Shown here piece after piece: positions 11,244 through 22,221 of a stretch of DNA of 64,000 nucleotides. The DNA is from Stereocaulon alpinum (taxonomy: Eukaryota > Ascomycota > Lecanoromycetes > Lecanorales > Stereocaulaceae): the NCBI GenBank assembly GCA_018257865.1, contig JAEUBA010000022.1:186001-250000 (forward strand). Direction: 5' to 3'. Every line of letters begins with the position of its first letter. The stretch's first letter is position 1. The notes beneath the pieces were generated by a model. That model was given only the letters and a program-made list of their open reading frames with translations, ran no database searches and was not told the origin of the DNA. A program made the translations under genes and the position numbers.

Positions 11244-12077
11244 TTATTCATCATCCGGAGGCATCTCATCTTCGATATACCTCAGTAGGGTGATTCGCAT
11301 CTCAGTGGTGTCATTTCCCCTAAGGACATCGCTAACGTAGTGTGCCTCTACCTGCATTTGGACCTTGCGCGCGAAGATGAGTAGATGCACACTAGAGAGC
11401 AGCAAGAGCTTGACATACCATCTCGAGAGCACCTCTAAGGATGCCACACAGTATATTCGAATACCAGAGCTCATCTTGAGCTCGTCCATCGTCTGGCAGC
11501 TCGACAAAATCTGCCAATGGGTTCTCTTCGAAGATCAACGAGAACTGCTTGTTATCTGCTGTCCAATTCGTGACTGTAGGTGTGATGTTAAGGAAGATCT
11601 TGAAGCCTATCTGCCACATGTTCAGCCACGCACAATGAGCATCTTTGCCCGCAACATCCTATCGACCAAGATGGACACAAACCTTTGAGATTGTCTCTGC
11701 AGTCTCTCGCAGGTTCGCACATCTCTGTGTCCCGGATTTGGCAAAGAAGTCTTCCACAAGTCGCATGCCAATATTGTAGCCCATTTTGTCGAGCTGCTTG
11801 TTAACTTCCGCATAATTGCTATCGAAGTCTGAGCATAGCTGGGCAACCATCGTGCCGTAGGTCAAGGTGACGAGTTCAGCGTTGACTTTGTCCACCCGTG
11901 TCCTGATTCCAATTAGGCATGTTCGCGGACGGTAGGCGATCATTCGCCAAAGGGACAGAGAATGGACGGGCAAGACTTACTTCCACACCCTGCGGAAAAG
12001 GTCAGTGATCTAGCTCTCATGCCGCCATCGGAGGGAACGTACTCTTCACCCACCCTCGCAGCCTTCGTTGATGCCAT
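11244..12077 (-). CDS. bet3: TRAPP complex subunit Bet3
   Basis: Five exons on the minus strand, 12077-12043, 11989-11981, 11902-11683, 11610-11419 and 11363-11244, give 191 aa, matching the usual ~190 aa. Family sequence is continuous across all joins: RVDKVNAEL, TLTYG, VNKQLDKMGYNIGMRLVEDFFA, a conserved Cys at 76 (QRCANLRETAE, the site acylated in characterised Bet3), GITP-like NITPTVTNW, NPLADFVELPDD and ILCGILRGALEMV. Bet3 is a core subunit of TRAPP, the guanine-nucleotide exchange factor for Ypt1/Rab1 in ER-to-Golgi and autophagy traffic. Exon 2 is only 9 nt (encoding part of Glu, then Val-Trp, then part of Lys). It is required to restore the frame and the GEEVWKTRVDKVN start of the conserved domain. 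The gene is divergent from the U5 40K gene. Confidence 0.95.
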
Positions 12078-12424
12078 AGCTGCTAGAATGTGAGTCACCT
12101 AGCCATCGAGGTAGAACTTCGATGAAGCCTTAAAGACGGAGTAGGAGAAAGCGTAATGCTGAGAGCGGGATGCCCTCGCGGGACAAGCTAGGAACCTTCT
12201 TTCGATACCAAGATAGCGGATGAACATAGACAAATGGGGGCCCAATATCAATAACTACCGCGGCAGTTCGCGCTTACAGATACAGCCCTATCAAAAAAGC
12301 TTCCGCCAAGCATTGTGCCGTCAAGACCAAATTCAATTGCTGCCACTTGTGACAACCGTGTCTTGCTGCTCACACGGCTCAAAATTCACTCAAATCCTTG
12401 TTTACTACCATCAAATTCGCCAAC
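12078..12424. promoter_or_regulatory. divergent promoter between bet3 and the U5 40K gene
   Basis: A 347-bp spacer separates two head-to-head housekeeping starts, at 12077 (minus) and 12425 (plus). No specific operator is obvious. Confidence 0.5.
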
Positions 12425-13695
12425 ATGTCAGCAGCAAAGCGCCCTGCTTCCAACTCGTTTGGGTCATCGCAATTGGTAGTCAAGCGGCAGAAGTCCAGTG
12501 CAGACATCAATGGCAAAACCGTGGCCGTTACAAATGGCAGCAGTAGCTCCGGGGCTCTCATACAAGCTGTAAGTGTTTTATTCCCAAAAAAACATGCGTA
12601 CGGAGAGTATGTGCTGAACGAATACCCAAAGAAGGCCGGCTGATGGATCGGTGTCCCTAGGTGCCACGCACAAGTGGACTACAAGCACCCATCATGGAGC
12701 TCGCTGGTATGACAATCAAATCTAGCCCAATGAACATCTGCTAATGCTACACAGGTCATTCAGGCGAAGTCTTCTGTGCCCGGTTCTCCCCCTCATCCCA
12801 CCAAATCGCCTCAGGCAGCATGGACCGCTCGATCCTCCTCTGGCGCACCTACGGCTCCTGCGAAAATTACGGCCAACTAACCGGCCACAAAGCCGCCGTC
12901 TTAGATATCCACTGGTCCCGCGACTCTAGCATCATCTTCTCCGCCTCCGCAGACACAACCCTCGCATCCTGGGACCTCGAAACCGGCACACGGATACGGA
13001 AACACGAAGGCCACGAAGAAATAGTAAATTGCATGACCGCGTCCCCACGCGGTGAAGAAATGCTAGTTTCCGGCAGCGATGACGGCTGTGTAGGAATCTG
13101 GGATACACGAGTAAAGCGCGCCATCGACTTCATCGAAACAGACTACCCAATCACAGCCGTCGCCGTAGCAGAAGCGGGAAACGAACTCTACACAGGCGGT
13201 ATAGACTGCGACATCCTCGCCTACGACATCCGGAAGAAAGCCGTCGCGTACCGCATGCCCGGCCACACCGACACCGTCACATCCCTCTCCATCTCCCCAG
13301 ACTCACAATCCCTACTCTCATACTCCCACGACGGTCTAGCGCGGACATGGGATATCCGCCCCTTCGCGCCCATTGACCGCAGTCTCAGGACTTTCACAGG
13401 CGCCCCCGTAGGGATTGAAAAGAATCTCGTGCGAGCGAGCTGGGATAGTAAAGGCGAAAGACTAGGCGTTGGGAGCGGGGATGGCAGCGTTTGTATTTGG
13501 GAGTCGAGGAGTGCGAAGTTGATTTATAAGTTGCCCGGACATAAGGGGACGGTTAATGATGTGCGGTTCGCGCCGGGGGAGGAACCGATTAGTGAGTCCT
13601 CAATTCCTACCCAACAAGTGGCACAACACTGACATTGCATAGTTGTGAGCGGGAGCTCGGATCGGAATCTCATACTTGGGGAATTGGGGAGCTAG
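12425..13695 (+). CDS. U5 snRNP 40-kDa WD40 protein
   Basis: Four exons, 12425-12568, 12661-12706, 12755-13591 and 13643-13695 (introns 92, 48 and 51 nt), give 359 aa, the usual size for SNRNP40. After a Ser/Lys-rich N-terminus comes the ELAGHSGEVFCARFSPS start of the propeller. WD repeats follow, each with GH and WD/WE-type ends (ASGSMDRSILLWRT, SASADTTLASWDLE, VSGSDDGCVGIWDTR, YTGGIDCDILAYDIR, LSYSHDGLARTWDIR, GVGSGDGSVCIWESR, VSGSSDRNLILGEL). The last blade is completed by the tiny fourth exon. The family member binds Prp8 in the U5 snRNP and is a structural part of the spliceosome in the nucleus. The start is set by the ATG in context AACATGTC, after an in-frame ATG nine codons upstream that lies in a poorer protein context. 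Confidence 0.92.
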
Positions 13696-14010
13696 CGTTG
13701 GAGCAGGTCTCATTGAAGAAGCGCCAGTAGGTCAGGCTAGGATTTACGAGCTGGCTTGTTGGCAGGATCAGTACTTGACCAGGATACATGTCATGCTCGG
13801 TCCGCATACTGGAGAGGAAACCCCCGCCACATCAAAAGCGATGTCGAAGACGTAATCAGAACCTGTTTCCATAGTCCGCGGGCTATCAGCGCACAGTTGC
13901 ACTCGAGCTTGGGGAAGGAAGAGCATGATCGACATGATTCATAACATCTTACAAAGATGTCCAAATAGTCTAATCTAATATCATACAAACCCCAAACCCC
14001 CTCCACCCCC
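13696..14010. other. convergent 3' region, no gene
   Basis: 315 bp between the convergent ends of the U5 40K gene and the membrane protein gene. No coding signal was seen. Confidence 0.5.
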
Positions 14011-15433
14011 TCAATACCCACCACCCCTCCCATACTCCCTCCTCATATAGTTAACAGTAGCAGCCTGTCTCCGTTCCGCCAACTGCGGCAACGGCGGCGG
14101 CGTGCCGATAACCTCCGGCATCTCCTGTGTATACATATGTATATCGACCGTTTCCTCAGAAGCATAAGATGGTGGGCGATGGCCGCTGCCGGCTAGGATT
14201 AGGGCTCGGGCTTCGGCTTGGAGGTTGGGGAGGCGTGGGGGGGAGGCGTGGCCGATGCTTTGCCAGTGGATGAGGTTGGGGTCGGCGCGCTGGGGGGGAG
14301 TGTTAGTGTTTTGCGAGTGGGATGGATTGGGGGGGGGGATGGGGAAAAGGGGGAAAGGGGACATACGACACTATTTCTCCAGAGCCCATAAGCGGGCGGT
14401 GGCGGTGGGAGCTCTCTCTCCTCGTCCGTAGCTTCGTCATGAGCCTCACTTCCAACTACATGTAGGCCCTCGTCCTGCAGCATCGTAACCCTTATTGGTG
14501 TTGGGGGCTGCGCGTATCCGGCTTCTTCGTCTGTAGGCCATTGCGTGTTTTTTCTACGATGGCCGAATCGCTTTTCGGCATGGAAGGCGAGCATGCAGAG
14601 ACGGATTAAGTAGTGGGAGAATATGATTGTGAGGAGGAGAATGAAGAAGATGAAGACGGCGTGGAAGGTTGCGCCGCGGAGGGCATTGGAGGTTGCGAGG
14701 GCGAGGTCTAGGGGTGTATTGTCAGCTTTGTTGATGGGGAATGAAAGCAAGAAAGGGGCAAGCAGGGAGACGTACATGTTGTCAGGACAGTTGTCAAGAT
14801 GGTTCCGAAGAACAGACAGCCAAAGATCTTTTGTCTTATCTTCGGGTCCGTGACAGCAGGAAGGCAAGTCCGATCGCCCCTCTTGCGCACTATCACATTC
14901 CTCGTACCCCTTCGTTGAGGCCCGGTCTTTAATTGTGGATACACGGACTTCCCACGACTTATGGCCTGGTATGGCTCCCATGTGGGCAGCTGCCTGTCTC
15001 GATCTCTCATGACCTCGAAGCTGTCATTGCTGAGGGGCCACGAAGTAGTAGGCGAATGGACCGGATCGATCACCCCCCTGGTCGACGCAGCATGCCTCAA
15101 CGCCGGCGGATGCCGTTCACCCTTAACTCTGCGCGGCGTCCGAGAGTAGCACGCCGTGGTGGTATGTGACCGTATAGCCTTCAGCCTCCGCTCGCTACCG
15201 ATAGCAGAAGATCCATGAAGCCATGCAGAGAGTCTCGAACCTTGGGGCGGGCGCTGACTGGCGACAAAGCGAGTCCGCGCTGATTCCACGAGTGTAGGCA
15301 TTTCCGAAGCTGACCTCTTTTCTTCTATGATGTGGTCTTTCCAATTTTCTGGAAGAGCTTCATTGACGAACACCGGAGTCGAGGGGGCGGTATGGGAGCG
15401 CACATTGATAGAGGTGCGTACTTGGATCCGCAT
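14011..15433 (-). CDS. two-pass membrane protein of unknown function
   Basis: Three exons on the minus strand, 15433-14776, 14707-14367 and 14289-14011 (introns 68 and 77 nt), give 425 aa. The N-terminal ~195 residues are basic and Ser/Arg-rich. Two hydrophobic helices follow at about 203-225 (IFGCLFFGTILTTVLTTYL) and 233-258 (FHAVFIFFILLLTIIFSHYL). The first intron interrupts the first helix, and removing it yields a clean hydrophobic run. The C-terminal tail is cytoplasmic-looking and rich in Pro and acidic residues, with a PPPPPAYGLW motif (PPxY-like) and a Tyr/Arg end. I do not recognise a named family. The layout suits an endomembrane or plasma-membrane adaptor with a ubiquitin-ligase-binding PPAY motif, which is inference. 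The first in-frame ATG is 15433; the frame opens further upstream only from a TTG. Confidence 0.7.
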
Positions 15434-16410
15434 GATATAGACGATTCGAGAGCAGTATTGATAAACAGCCGTTGGTGGAGAGGAGACGCGTCTCTTTTGA
15501 CGTGACAGGTCGTCGTGTGGTATATGCGAGTAATTCTTCACAGATTTCGTGATCTGGTGTCTTCTCCTTTCATCCAATGAATGTTGCGTGTAGCCTGCAT
15601 TGCTTCCCAACTTGAAACGAATGTGGGTCAAGGTATGGTGACTCGATAAGACGACAGGTAAGGACAAAAGCAGGAATAGTGTCAGTTATTGGTTTAGCTG
15701 AACTGCCAGATCCGAATAAAATTCAACAAACGAGGAAGACTGATCCAGCAGCCTTGAACAAGGACACCCACTCGAGTCCAAGTGCGCAATCTAATGAAGC
15801 AAAGCATGAAGAATGATTAGATACCAGACGCAGGCTGCATGAGAAGATCAAAAGTCTAAATTTTTGCTGCCAGGCTTTGCAAGCCAGACACTGTTAAAGA
15901 GAGGCATTTTGGACTGCAGTCGAGAGGCAGGCCGCCCATATTGAACACATGGCGGCCCCTTACCTAGTCCCACGAAGTTGTAACAGCTATAGAAGCGATC
16001 AGGCGACTGGTGTTACCTGCGCCCCAATACTGACTGATCTTCAAACATATCGTGCAGGCCAATGCCGCTGGAGAGGATTCGTTGGAGGATCATTGTTTGG
16101 AGCAAGGAGGCACCCGAGTGGTGCCCGTAGACGGTGCCAGGCCATGTAACAGCCAAGAATTCTTAGCGTTTCAGGTACCCAATTTGGGGCTAGCGTAAAT
16201 CCGACACAGGGCTCCGTGGCCAATGGCACTGCATTGGACGATGATGGGTAGCGGTATGTCACATCGTATAAGAGAAACAAACGCATTGCGGTCGGAGACC
16301 AGGTCCTCATGCCTCTGATTCTATGTATAGTCTAAATACGATGCTAGACCTACCGTGTATGTACAGAAGATGCCATACATTTTAGATTGCACAAACGATA
16401 GATGACTACC
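15434..16410. other. intergenic, no gene seen
   Basis: Short random-looking frames only. It lies upstream of the membrane protein gene and downstream of the hydrolase fusion gene. Confidence 0.5.
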
Positions 16411-18667
16411 TTATGCAGACTCGTGAATCCAGTCTTCAAATCGCCGTGCTATCTCGAGTGTCTCAGCATCCATCCGACTACCACCAAGGAACGTAACACT
16501 AAACGGGAGCGATCCTTGGCCGTTAGAGTCGTCCTGTAGTTCAGATACCGGGTAGGTCCCTGCTGGAATAGCCACAGCACATAGGTCTAGGACGTTGCCA
16601 AAGTGTGTGAACTCGCCGAGAATGCTGTTCTTTGCGATTGGGTCTGCAAGGACTGCCTCCACGGTCCAATGCGTAGGAGTTGTTGGTACCATTACAACAT
16701 CTGCTCCAGTTGAGCTGTAGGCGAACACCTTTTCTGCTTGACGAGTGTAAAGTGCTTTGGCTTGTAGGTCTCTGTAAGCCTGTATGGCCGTGCTTTGCCG
16801 AGCTACAACCTCGTCTAAAATCTCCTTGATTACAGGGTGGAGGTGTTCTCCATTTTTCACTAGCCAGTCATCCGACAAGCTAGCAAGACGCTCTGACACA
16901 AACGTCCCCTCGTAAAGGAGTTTTCCGGCTTTCTCAAAAGGACTCCAGTCAATTGGGACCAAGTGTCCGCCCATAGCTTGCAGATCTTGAACGGCTTCAT
17001 TGAATTTCCGACGATATATTGGATTACAGATTGCGAGGGCTTCGGGCGGTGGAATGCCAAAATTAAAGCTCTTAGCTTGAGGCCCTGTTGGATTAATATG
17101 TCTCCGAATCGGGGCTGCATTCCTCGCGTATCGGTCATTTTCGTCGAACTCAGCGCATAGGTCCCACACAGCTCGAGCATCGCGAACGTTCCCAGCAACA
17201 AGAGCTAAACAGTCTAGCGACAAGCATGCGGGCGTTACCCCTTCGGCTGAGATCAGCCCTCGGGTTGGCTTGTAACCAACAACGCCATTGAAGCCGGCGG
17301 GCACCCGACCAGACCCTGCGGTATCGGTAGCTAGTGAAAAACTGCACAGTTTTGCCCCTACGCTTACGCAGTTCCCAGAGGAGGAGCCACCTGATATATA
17401 GTCGTGGTTGAAGACGGAGCGCGGTATGCCGTATGGAGAGCGACAGCCTGTTAGTCCAGTAGCCAATTGATCGAGGTTTGTCTTCCCAAGGAAGATTGCG
17501 CCTTGTTCTAGTAAGAGATCATACGCAGGAGCTGACTTTGAAGGCACATGTGCCAATGGAGGACATGCCGTTGTGGTTGGAAGGCCAGCAATATCAATAC
17601 TGTCTTTTACGCTGAAGGGTACGCCAAAGAGTGGTGGGAGTCTCCTACGATCAGGCCACCTTGTCGCCAAGTCCCTCGCTGCCTCCATTGCAGATTCTTT
17701 GGTCTCGAGCTGTATCCAGACAGCAGCATCGATCTTCTTATATTTTTCAATCCTATCAAAAACAGTCTCTAACATGGTGAGCGGTGACAAGCCGGCCTTG
17801 TAGGCTTTCTGAAGGCTAGAGATGCTCAGATCGCCATCAAATGCTGGCGGAGTCTGTGGAGGAGTGCTACTGCCGACCGCAGACGGCGTTGGTGCGTATG
17901 GGGCCAGAACGTCCACAAGAGGCTGCAGAGAGGCAACAAAGCCAAATAAACCTTGCGACCAGTGTATCATTTCTAATGTTGGACATTTGAATTCTTCCTT
18001 GTAGCCCGCAGTTGCCTCCTCGATTCCACCTAGTCATGTTAGTGAGGTGCACTCTAGTAAAAAGTAGAAAAGTTCGCTGCTTACAGCATTCGAAACCTCG
18101 GTCATTTGCCTCCCGCAGCGTTGTAGCAAAGCAACATTCGGTCGTCACCCCACAAATGATGAGATGAGTGACGGCCTGAGCTTTCAACTTGTCCATCAAC
18201 GTGGTCTGCCAAAACGCTCCCTTCCCTGGCTTATCGATTACGACTTCACCTGGAAGCGGTTGCAGCTCGTCAACAATGTCATGGCCATATTCTCCGCGAA
18301 TTAGTAGTCTTCCCATCTCTCCCATGTCGCCAATGGCTTTCAAGTGTTGGATATTGCCAGGTTGGGCGTTTTGCCGGATGATTTTGGAGGAAGGACAATC
18401 AGATAGGTCCGGCTTATTGCCTTCTCGGGTATGGAACACCGCTATGTTGGCTTGACGGCAGGTATCGAGAAGCTTCTTGGTTGGAGCGACTGAGGCCTGG
18501 ACGGCTTCGAGCCCGCTGCCAGCCTGTATCTCTCCAAAGCCATTGGGAAGTAAGAAGTCCCGCTGCATATCTATGACCAGCAACGCCGTGTGGCTTGGTG
18601 GAAAGGCGTAGGGATACGGTTTTGCATTCACGGTAAGCATTGAGGGAATATCTTTGGTGGAGTCCAT
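16411..18667 (-). CDS. fused isochorismatase-like (biuret-hydrolase-type) hydrolase and allophanate-hydrolase-type amidase
   Basis: Two exons, 18667-18085 and 18029-16411, joined over a 55-nt intron give 733 aa. Residues ~25-215 are an isochorismatase-fold cysteine hydrolase with the triad Asp33 (VIDMQRDF), Lys146 (VIDKPGKGAF) and nucleophile Cys179 (TTECCFATT). Residues ~260-733 are an amidase-signature domain with Lys336 (FSVKDSID), the cis-Ser cluster at 410-412 (GGSSSGN) and nucleophile Ser434 (TDTAGSGRVPAG). The signatures TNLDQLATGL and GLISAEGVTPACLSLDC are those of allophanate hydrolases (AtzF, Dur1,2 amidase half). The extra C-terminal domain of AtzF and the biotin-carboxylase half of Dur1,2 are absent. 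Known single enzymes of these families act in sequence: biuret to allophanate to ammonia and CO2. I infer that one polypeptide does both or a related ureide pair. Substrate is unproven. It is divergent from an NCS1 permease. Confidence 0.88.
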
Positions 18668-19827
18668 ATTTTCAATATAGATGCCGTGACAGTGAGTGGT
18701 TCTGATTGAAGGTTTGGGCCTCGAATATAGGGGATGTGGGGAGGGATTAGATGGAGTTCGTCACGGCGAATGGAGGAGCCGAGCTTTGCTTGCGACTATA
18801 TAGGAAGGAGCGGTATTTCGCTAGTAGTCATGTGGTGAGAAGCCGGATATGCCTGCAAGATAATAGGCACAAGCCGGTTCGCCAACCGTCTGGTCAGGGC
18901 GAGCTACTGGGTTCGACTTCTTGAGTCCACCAGCGACGAAGAGCTAGTGTCATGTATAGGTAGATGGCAACGGAACCTGAATCGAGAGTACCCGGGATAA
19001 TCAGTACGTGGTGGCACCATGGTACTCTGTTTCAAAGCATGGTTAGCTTGCACTGCCGAAGATTGGGCAGTTACTCATGCTGCCGACTCAACAGACAAGT
19101 CTAGAACTCTATCTAGACGCCGTCTAGACATGCCTCTCAAAGAATTGACTGCACGAACAGCTTCGGTATATTAGTTTCAAGATAGCCGACGGTATGCCGG
19201 CGGCCACTCCAAGATAAGGGCAGCACCAGATACAAGCATACCGCCATTGGTCTTGTGTTGTGGGGAAGACTAGGTAGCTTGGCCAGTTAGGGGTCCCCCA
19301 ACGCTGATAGGGCTGACGCCGAAGGCCCGTCGGCCGCCTCGTGAGAATGTTATCGCTCCAGCATGTTCAAAGAGATTGATGATTCTTATCAACCTCCAAA
19401 GCCACATTACAGCTCTCCACGAAGACGGTAGACCATTGATGTTTGTCGAGAACGGTATTCCTAGAAGCCATTGCCGTGGCCGTAGGCTTTGGGCCTTCGC
19501 TACTCGGTGCAGTCAACCTATGCTTGGGGGCAATATCTGTTAGCGATGGCGTTCTGGATTGTCTGTTCGCCCAATTCTGTAGCAACCTTAGACTGTCTTA
19601 TCTTTGAGCTTTTCTGATATCCAAATTTGCAGCCCCTGGGGATATGTATATACATGTCCAGATCTCCACTCAGTGTTTTCGTTTCTCTTTACGACCAGCT
19701 TTGTCACCAAGTCTACCAAGCCTGCTCTTCGACATTACTAGTCGAATAAGGGTGACTGCCCTTGAAGTTCACAGACTTTACTCTACTATTCAAACCCCCT
19801 TTTCGTATTTATCCTGCCACTGCCAGC
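18668..19827. promoter_or_regulatory. divergent promoter of the hydrolase fusion and the NCS1 permease, with GATA sites
   Basis: A 1.16-kb spacer between two head-to-head starts. HGATAR-type motifs (AreA/GATA-factor sites) are visible on both strands: AGATAA at 18858-18863 and 19212-19217, AGATAG near 19180, and the reverse forms TTATCG near 19351, TTATCA near 19385 and TTATCT near 19600. CGG/CCG triplets (for example CCGGCGG near 19198) and a TCTAGA palindrome could bind a Zn2Cys6 factor. GATA clustering fits nitrogen-limitation control, although single GATA motifs are common by chance. No ORF of note lies here. Confidence 0.6.
19112..19128. promoter_or_regulatory. 17-bp perfect palindrome, candidate operator
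   Basis: TCTAGACG-C-CGTCTAGA forms an 8+1+8 perfect inverted repeat. A further TCTAGA lies ~14 bp upstream (19099-19104). It sits in the middle of the divergent promoter. The linked Zn2Cys6 activator would be an obvious candidate to bind it, but this is inference. Confidence 0.45.
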
Positions 19828-21635
19828 ATGTCTTTCCTCTCTCCCAAGCGGCTTCGTGCCAAGCTTGCTCCTCACTTGCATGCGCGAGTCCCTTATGTGG
19901 CTGGCATTTACCAGAACAGCCCACGCTGGTCCAATAAGGGTAAGTGACTGTGGCCGAGCTTTGATTTCCACCACTGATTAAAGTTCCCCTACAGATCTTG
20001 ACCCAGTACCAATCCACATGAGGACATGGGGAGGGTTGGACTACTGGGCCTACTGGACGAGCGATATGCTGGCCCCTCCACTTGCCAGTACTGTGTCTTC
20101 CGTGATGTCCCTCGGGTTTACAGCAAGGGAGACGATCCCCATCGTTTTCTTCGGCTTTGCCATTTGTAGCGGAGTCATCACTCTCACCGCCAAGATGGGT
20201 GCCCAGTACAGCATCGCCTTCCCGGTTATTGTCCGTTCAGTCTTTGGAATGTATGGGTCCTATTTCGCCATTTGCGTGAGAGCCTTCGTTGCGGCCATGT
20301 GGACCGCCATCCTCTGCGTCCAAGCTGGAGCATTCCTTCAAAATTGTATTGAGGCTATCTGGCCAAGCTTCAAAAATTTCCCAAACCACTTGTCACCCAA
20401 TGCTGGTATAACCTCGGCAGGTCTCCTCTGCTTTTTCATCTATTGGATCTTTCAAACCCTACTTGCACAGATGCCCATCCAGAAACTCCGCATCCTCTTT
20501 CTTGTAAAAGCGGTCATTGTCCCGCCAACGTTCTTGGCATTGTTCTTGTGGGCGGTCATCGTTACACACGGTGGCGGGCCATTGGTTACTGGTCATGCTA
20601 AGATCACAAGCACCTACATGAATACTGCGTTCTCTTCCCTGACTGGTCTCAATGCCATCATCGGCCTGTTCAGCTCGATGTCCGTAAACATGCCAGACCT
20701 GGGTCGCTTCTCGAAGAACGGGTTTGCCGGCTACCAGTGAGTTGGCCAGTCGAATGCATGACACTGAGTTAACTGATTCATAACAGCCAATTCTTCGCAC
20801 TCCCTGTCATAGGTACCCTCGGTGCCCTCACCCCCATCTTCGTGACTTCAGCTCATAGCGTCATCTGGGGCTCTTTCCAGTGGTACATGCCTGCCGTGAT
20901 CGAAGACTTCGACAGCCGCGCTGCCAAATTCTTCGTGGCTTTCTCCTTCATGCTTGCCACTATTGGCAATCAAATTGCAGCCGGTACCTACCCGTTCAGT
21001 AATGACGTCTCAGGATTATACCCCAAGTACATCAACATCTGGAGAGCAACAATCATCATCTCGGTCTTCTGCGTTGTCTCTACCCCATGGAACATTATCA
21101 AGAACGCTGCCGGTCTCCTCGCCTTCCTTTCTGGGTACTCCTGCGTCATGGGACCTATGGCTGGAGTCATGGTATCAGACTTCTATTTGATCAAACAACG
21201 CAAACTCAATATTCATGAGTTGTACAAGGATCACGGTATATACTATTACAGCCACGGCGTCAATTGGAGAGCCTTTGCCGCCTTTGGCTGTGGGTTTGTT
21301 CCACTGATCCCGGGATTTGCTAAGAGCATTCAACCCACTTTGAACGTTGGCGGAGCATGGAAGGTCAGTCAACAGATACCCAGCTCGGGCCCTTCAACTC
21401 TCGCTAATTTGTACGTGTTTAGATCTACACTTTCGCCTGGTTGTTCGGATTCTTCATCTCTCTTTCATCCTACTATGTCATCGCCAAATATATCTCGCCC
21501 CCACTCAGCTCGATGGTCGATGAAGCTGTACTTCCTCCGCAGAAGGGTGACATAAGCCCACCAAGTGAAGAAGATAGCAGTATTGATACTAAGAGAGGAG
21601 TCACGGCGCACACGAAGGAGGTGGATATGGTCTAA
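19828..21635 (+). CDS. NCS1-family purine/pyrimidine/ureide permease
   Basis: Four exons, 19828-19939, 19995-20736, 20787-21363 and 21423-21635 (introns 55, 50 and 59 nt), give 547 aa, the usual NCS1 size. The N-terminal motif SNKDLDPVPIHMRTWGGLDY, followed by WTSDMLAPPL, is diagnostic of the Fur-type branch (uracil, allantoin, uridine and thiamine permeases). About twelve hydrophobic helices follow, with SMSVNMPDLGRFSKN (the NCS1 loop preceding helix 7), NQIAAGTYPFSNDVSGLYPKYINI, and MGPMAGVMVSDFYLIKQRKLNI near helix 10. The charged C-terminal tail is typical of sites for endocytic control. It is expected to be a proton symporter in the plasma membrane. The substrate cannot be read from sequence. 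Position opposite the hydrolase fusion suggests a ureide or pyrimidine nitrogen source. Confidence 0.93.
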
Positions 21636-22221
21636 GCGAGTCCCGCTTGACATGTTTATCGGATACAAATCATTCCTTTCGTCCATTCCAGCAGACGTGA
21701 GAATAGTGGTGATAAGGAGTATCGTGTATGGACCGTTATGATACCATGTCTTAAGACCTCTTTCTCGCCATTATGTATGCTCTGAGCTATGGTAGAATCC
21801 ATTACTGTTGATCGTCATCGGCCGTAAGCTGCCAAGTACGCTGCCAAGCGCCTAAAGCCGCCCCTGATTTTGGTGACTTGATGCCAAGCCCTGAGGCTCC
21901 TTATCTCCACCCCAAACCACTCTTATCGCACGACGCCAACCTCCACGCCAGGCGAGCTTCATCAGCCTGTTGACCACTCATAACACAGAAGCATGATCCT
22001 GAGCCCACTGGCCATGTGCCAGCCGAGACCCTTGGCAGTTTCGCCCAGGGTGCCTTGCCCGATCCCCGCGCTGATCGACGTAGATGCTCGCATGCAGCTC
22101 TCTCCTTCTGCTTATGCAAGGATGATCAATCGAAACTGTTATATAGATGGTTGAAATGTCTAAGCTTGGCCGACTTCTTGTCCTTAACATCTCCCAAAGC
22201 CAGTATCAGTGGCAGCCAGCA
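21636..22221. other. intergenic between permease and Zn2Cys6 factor
   Basis: 3' flank of the permease and upstream region of the regulator. An in-frame ATG at 22147 offers an alternative start for the regulator, 25 codons upstream. No other gene was seen. Confidence 0.5.
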
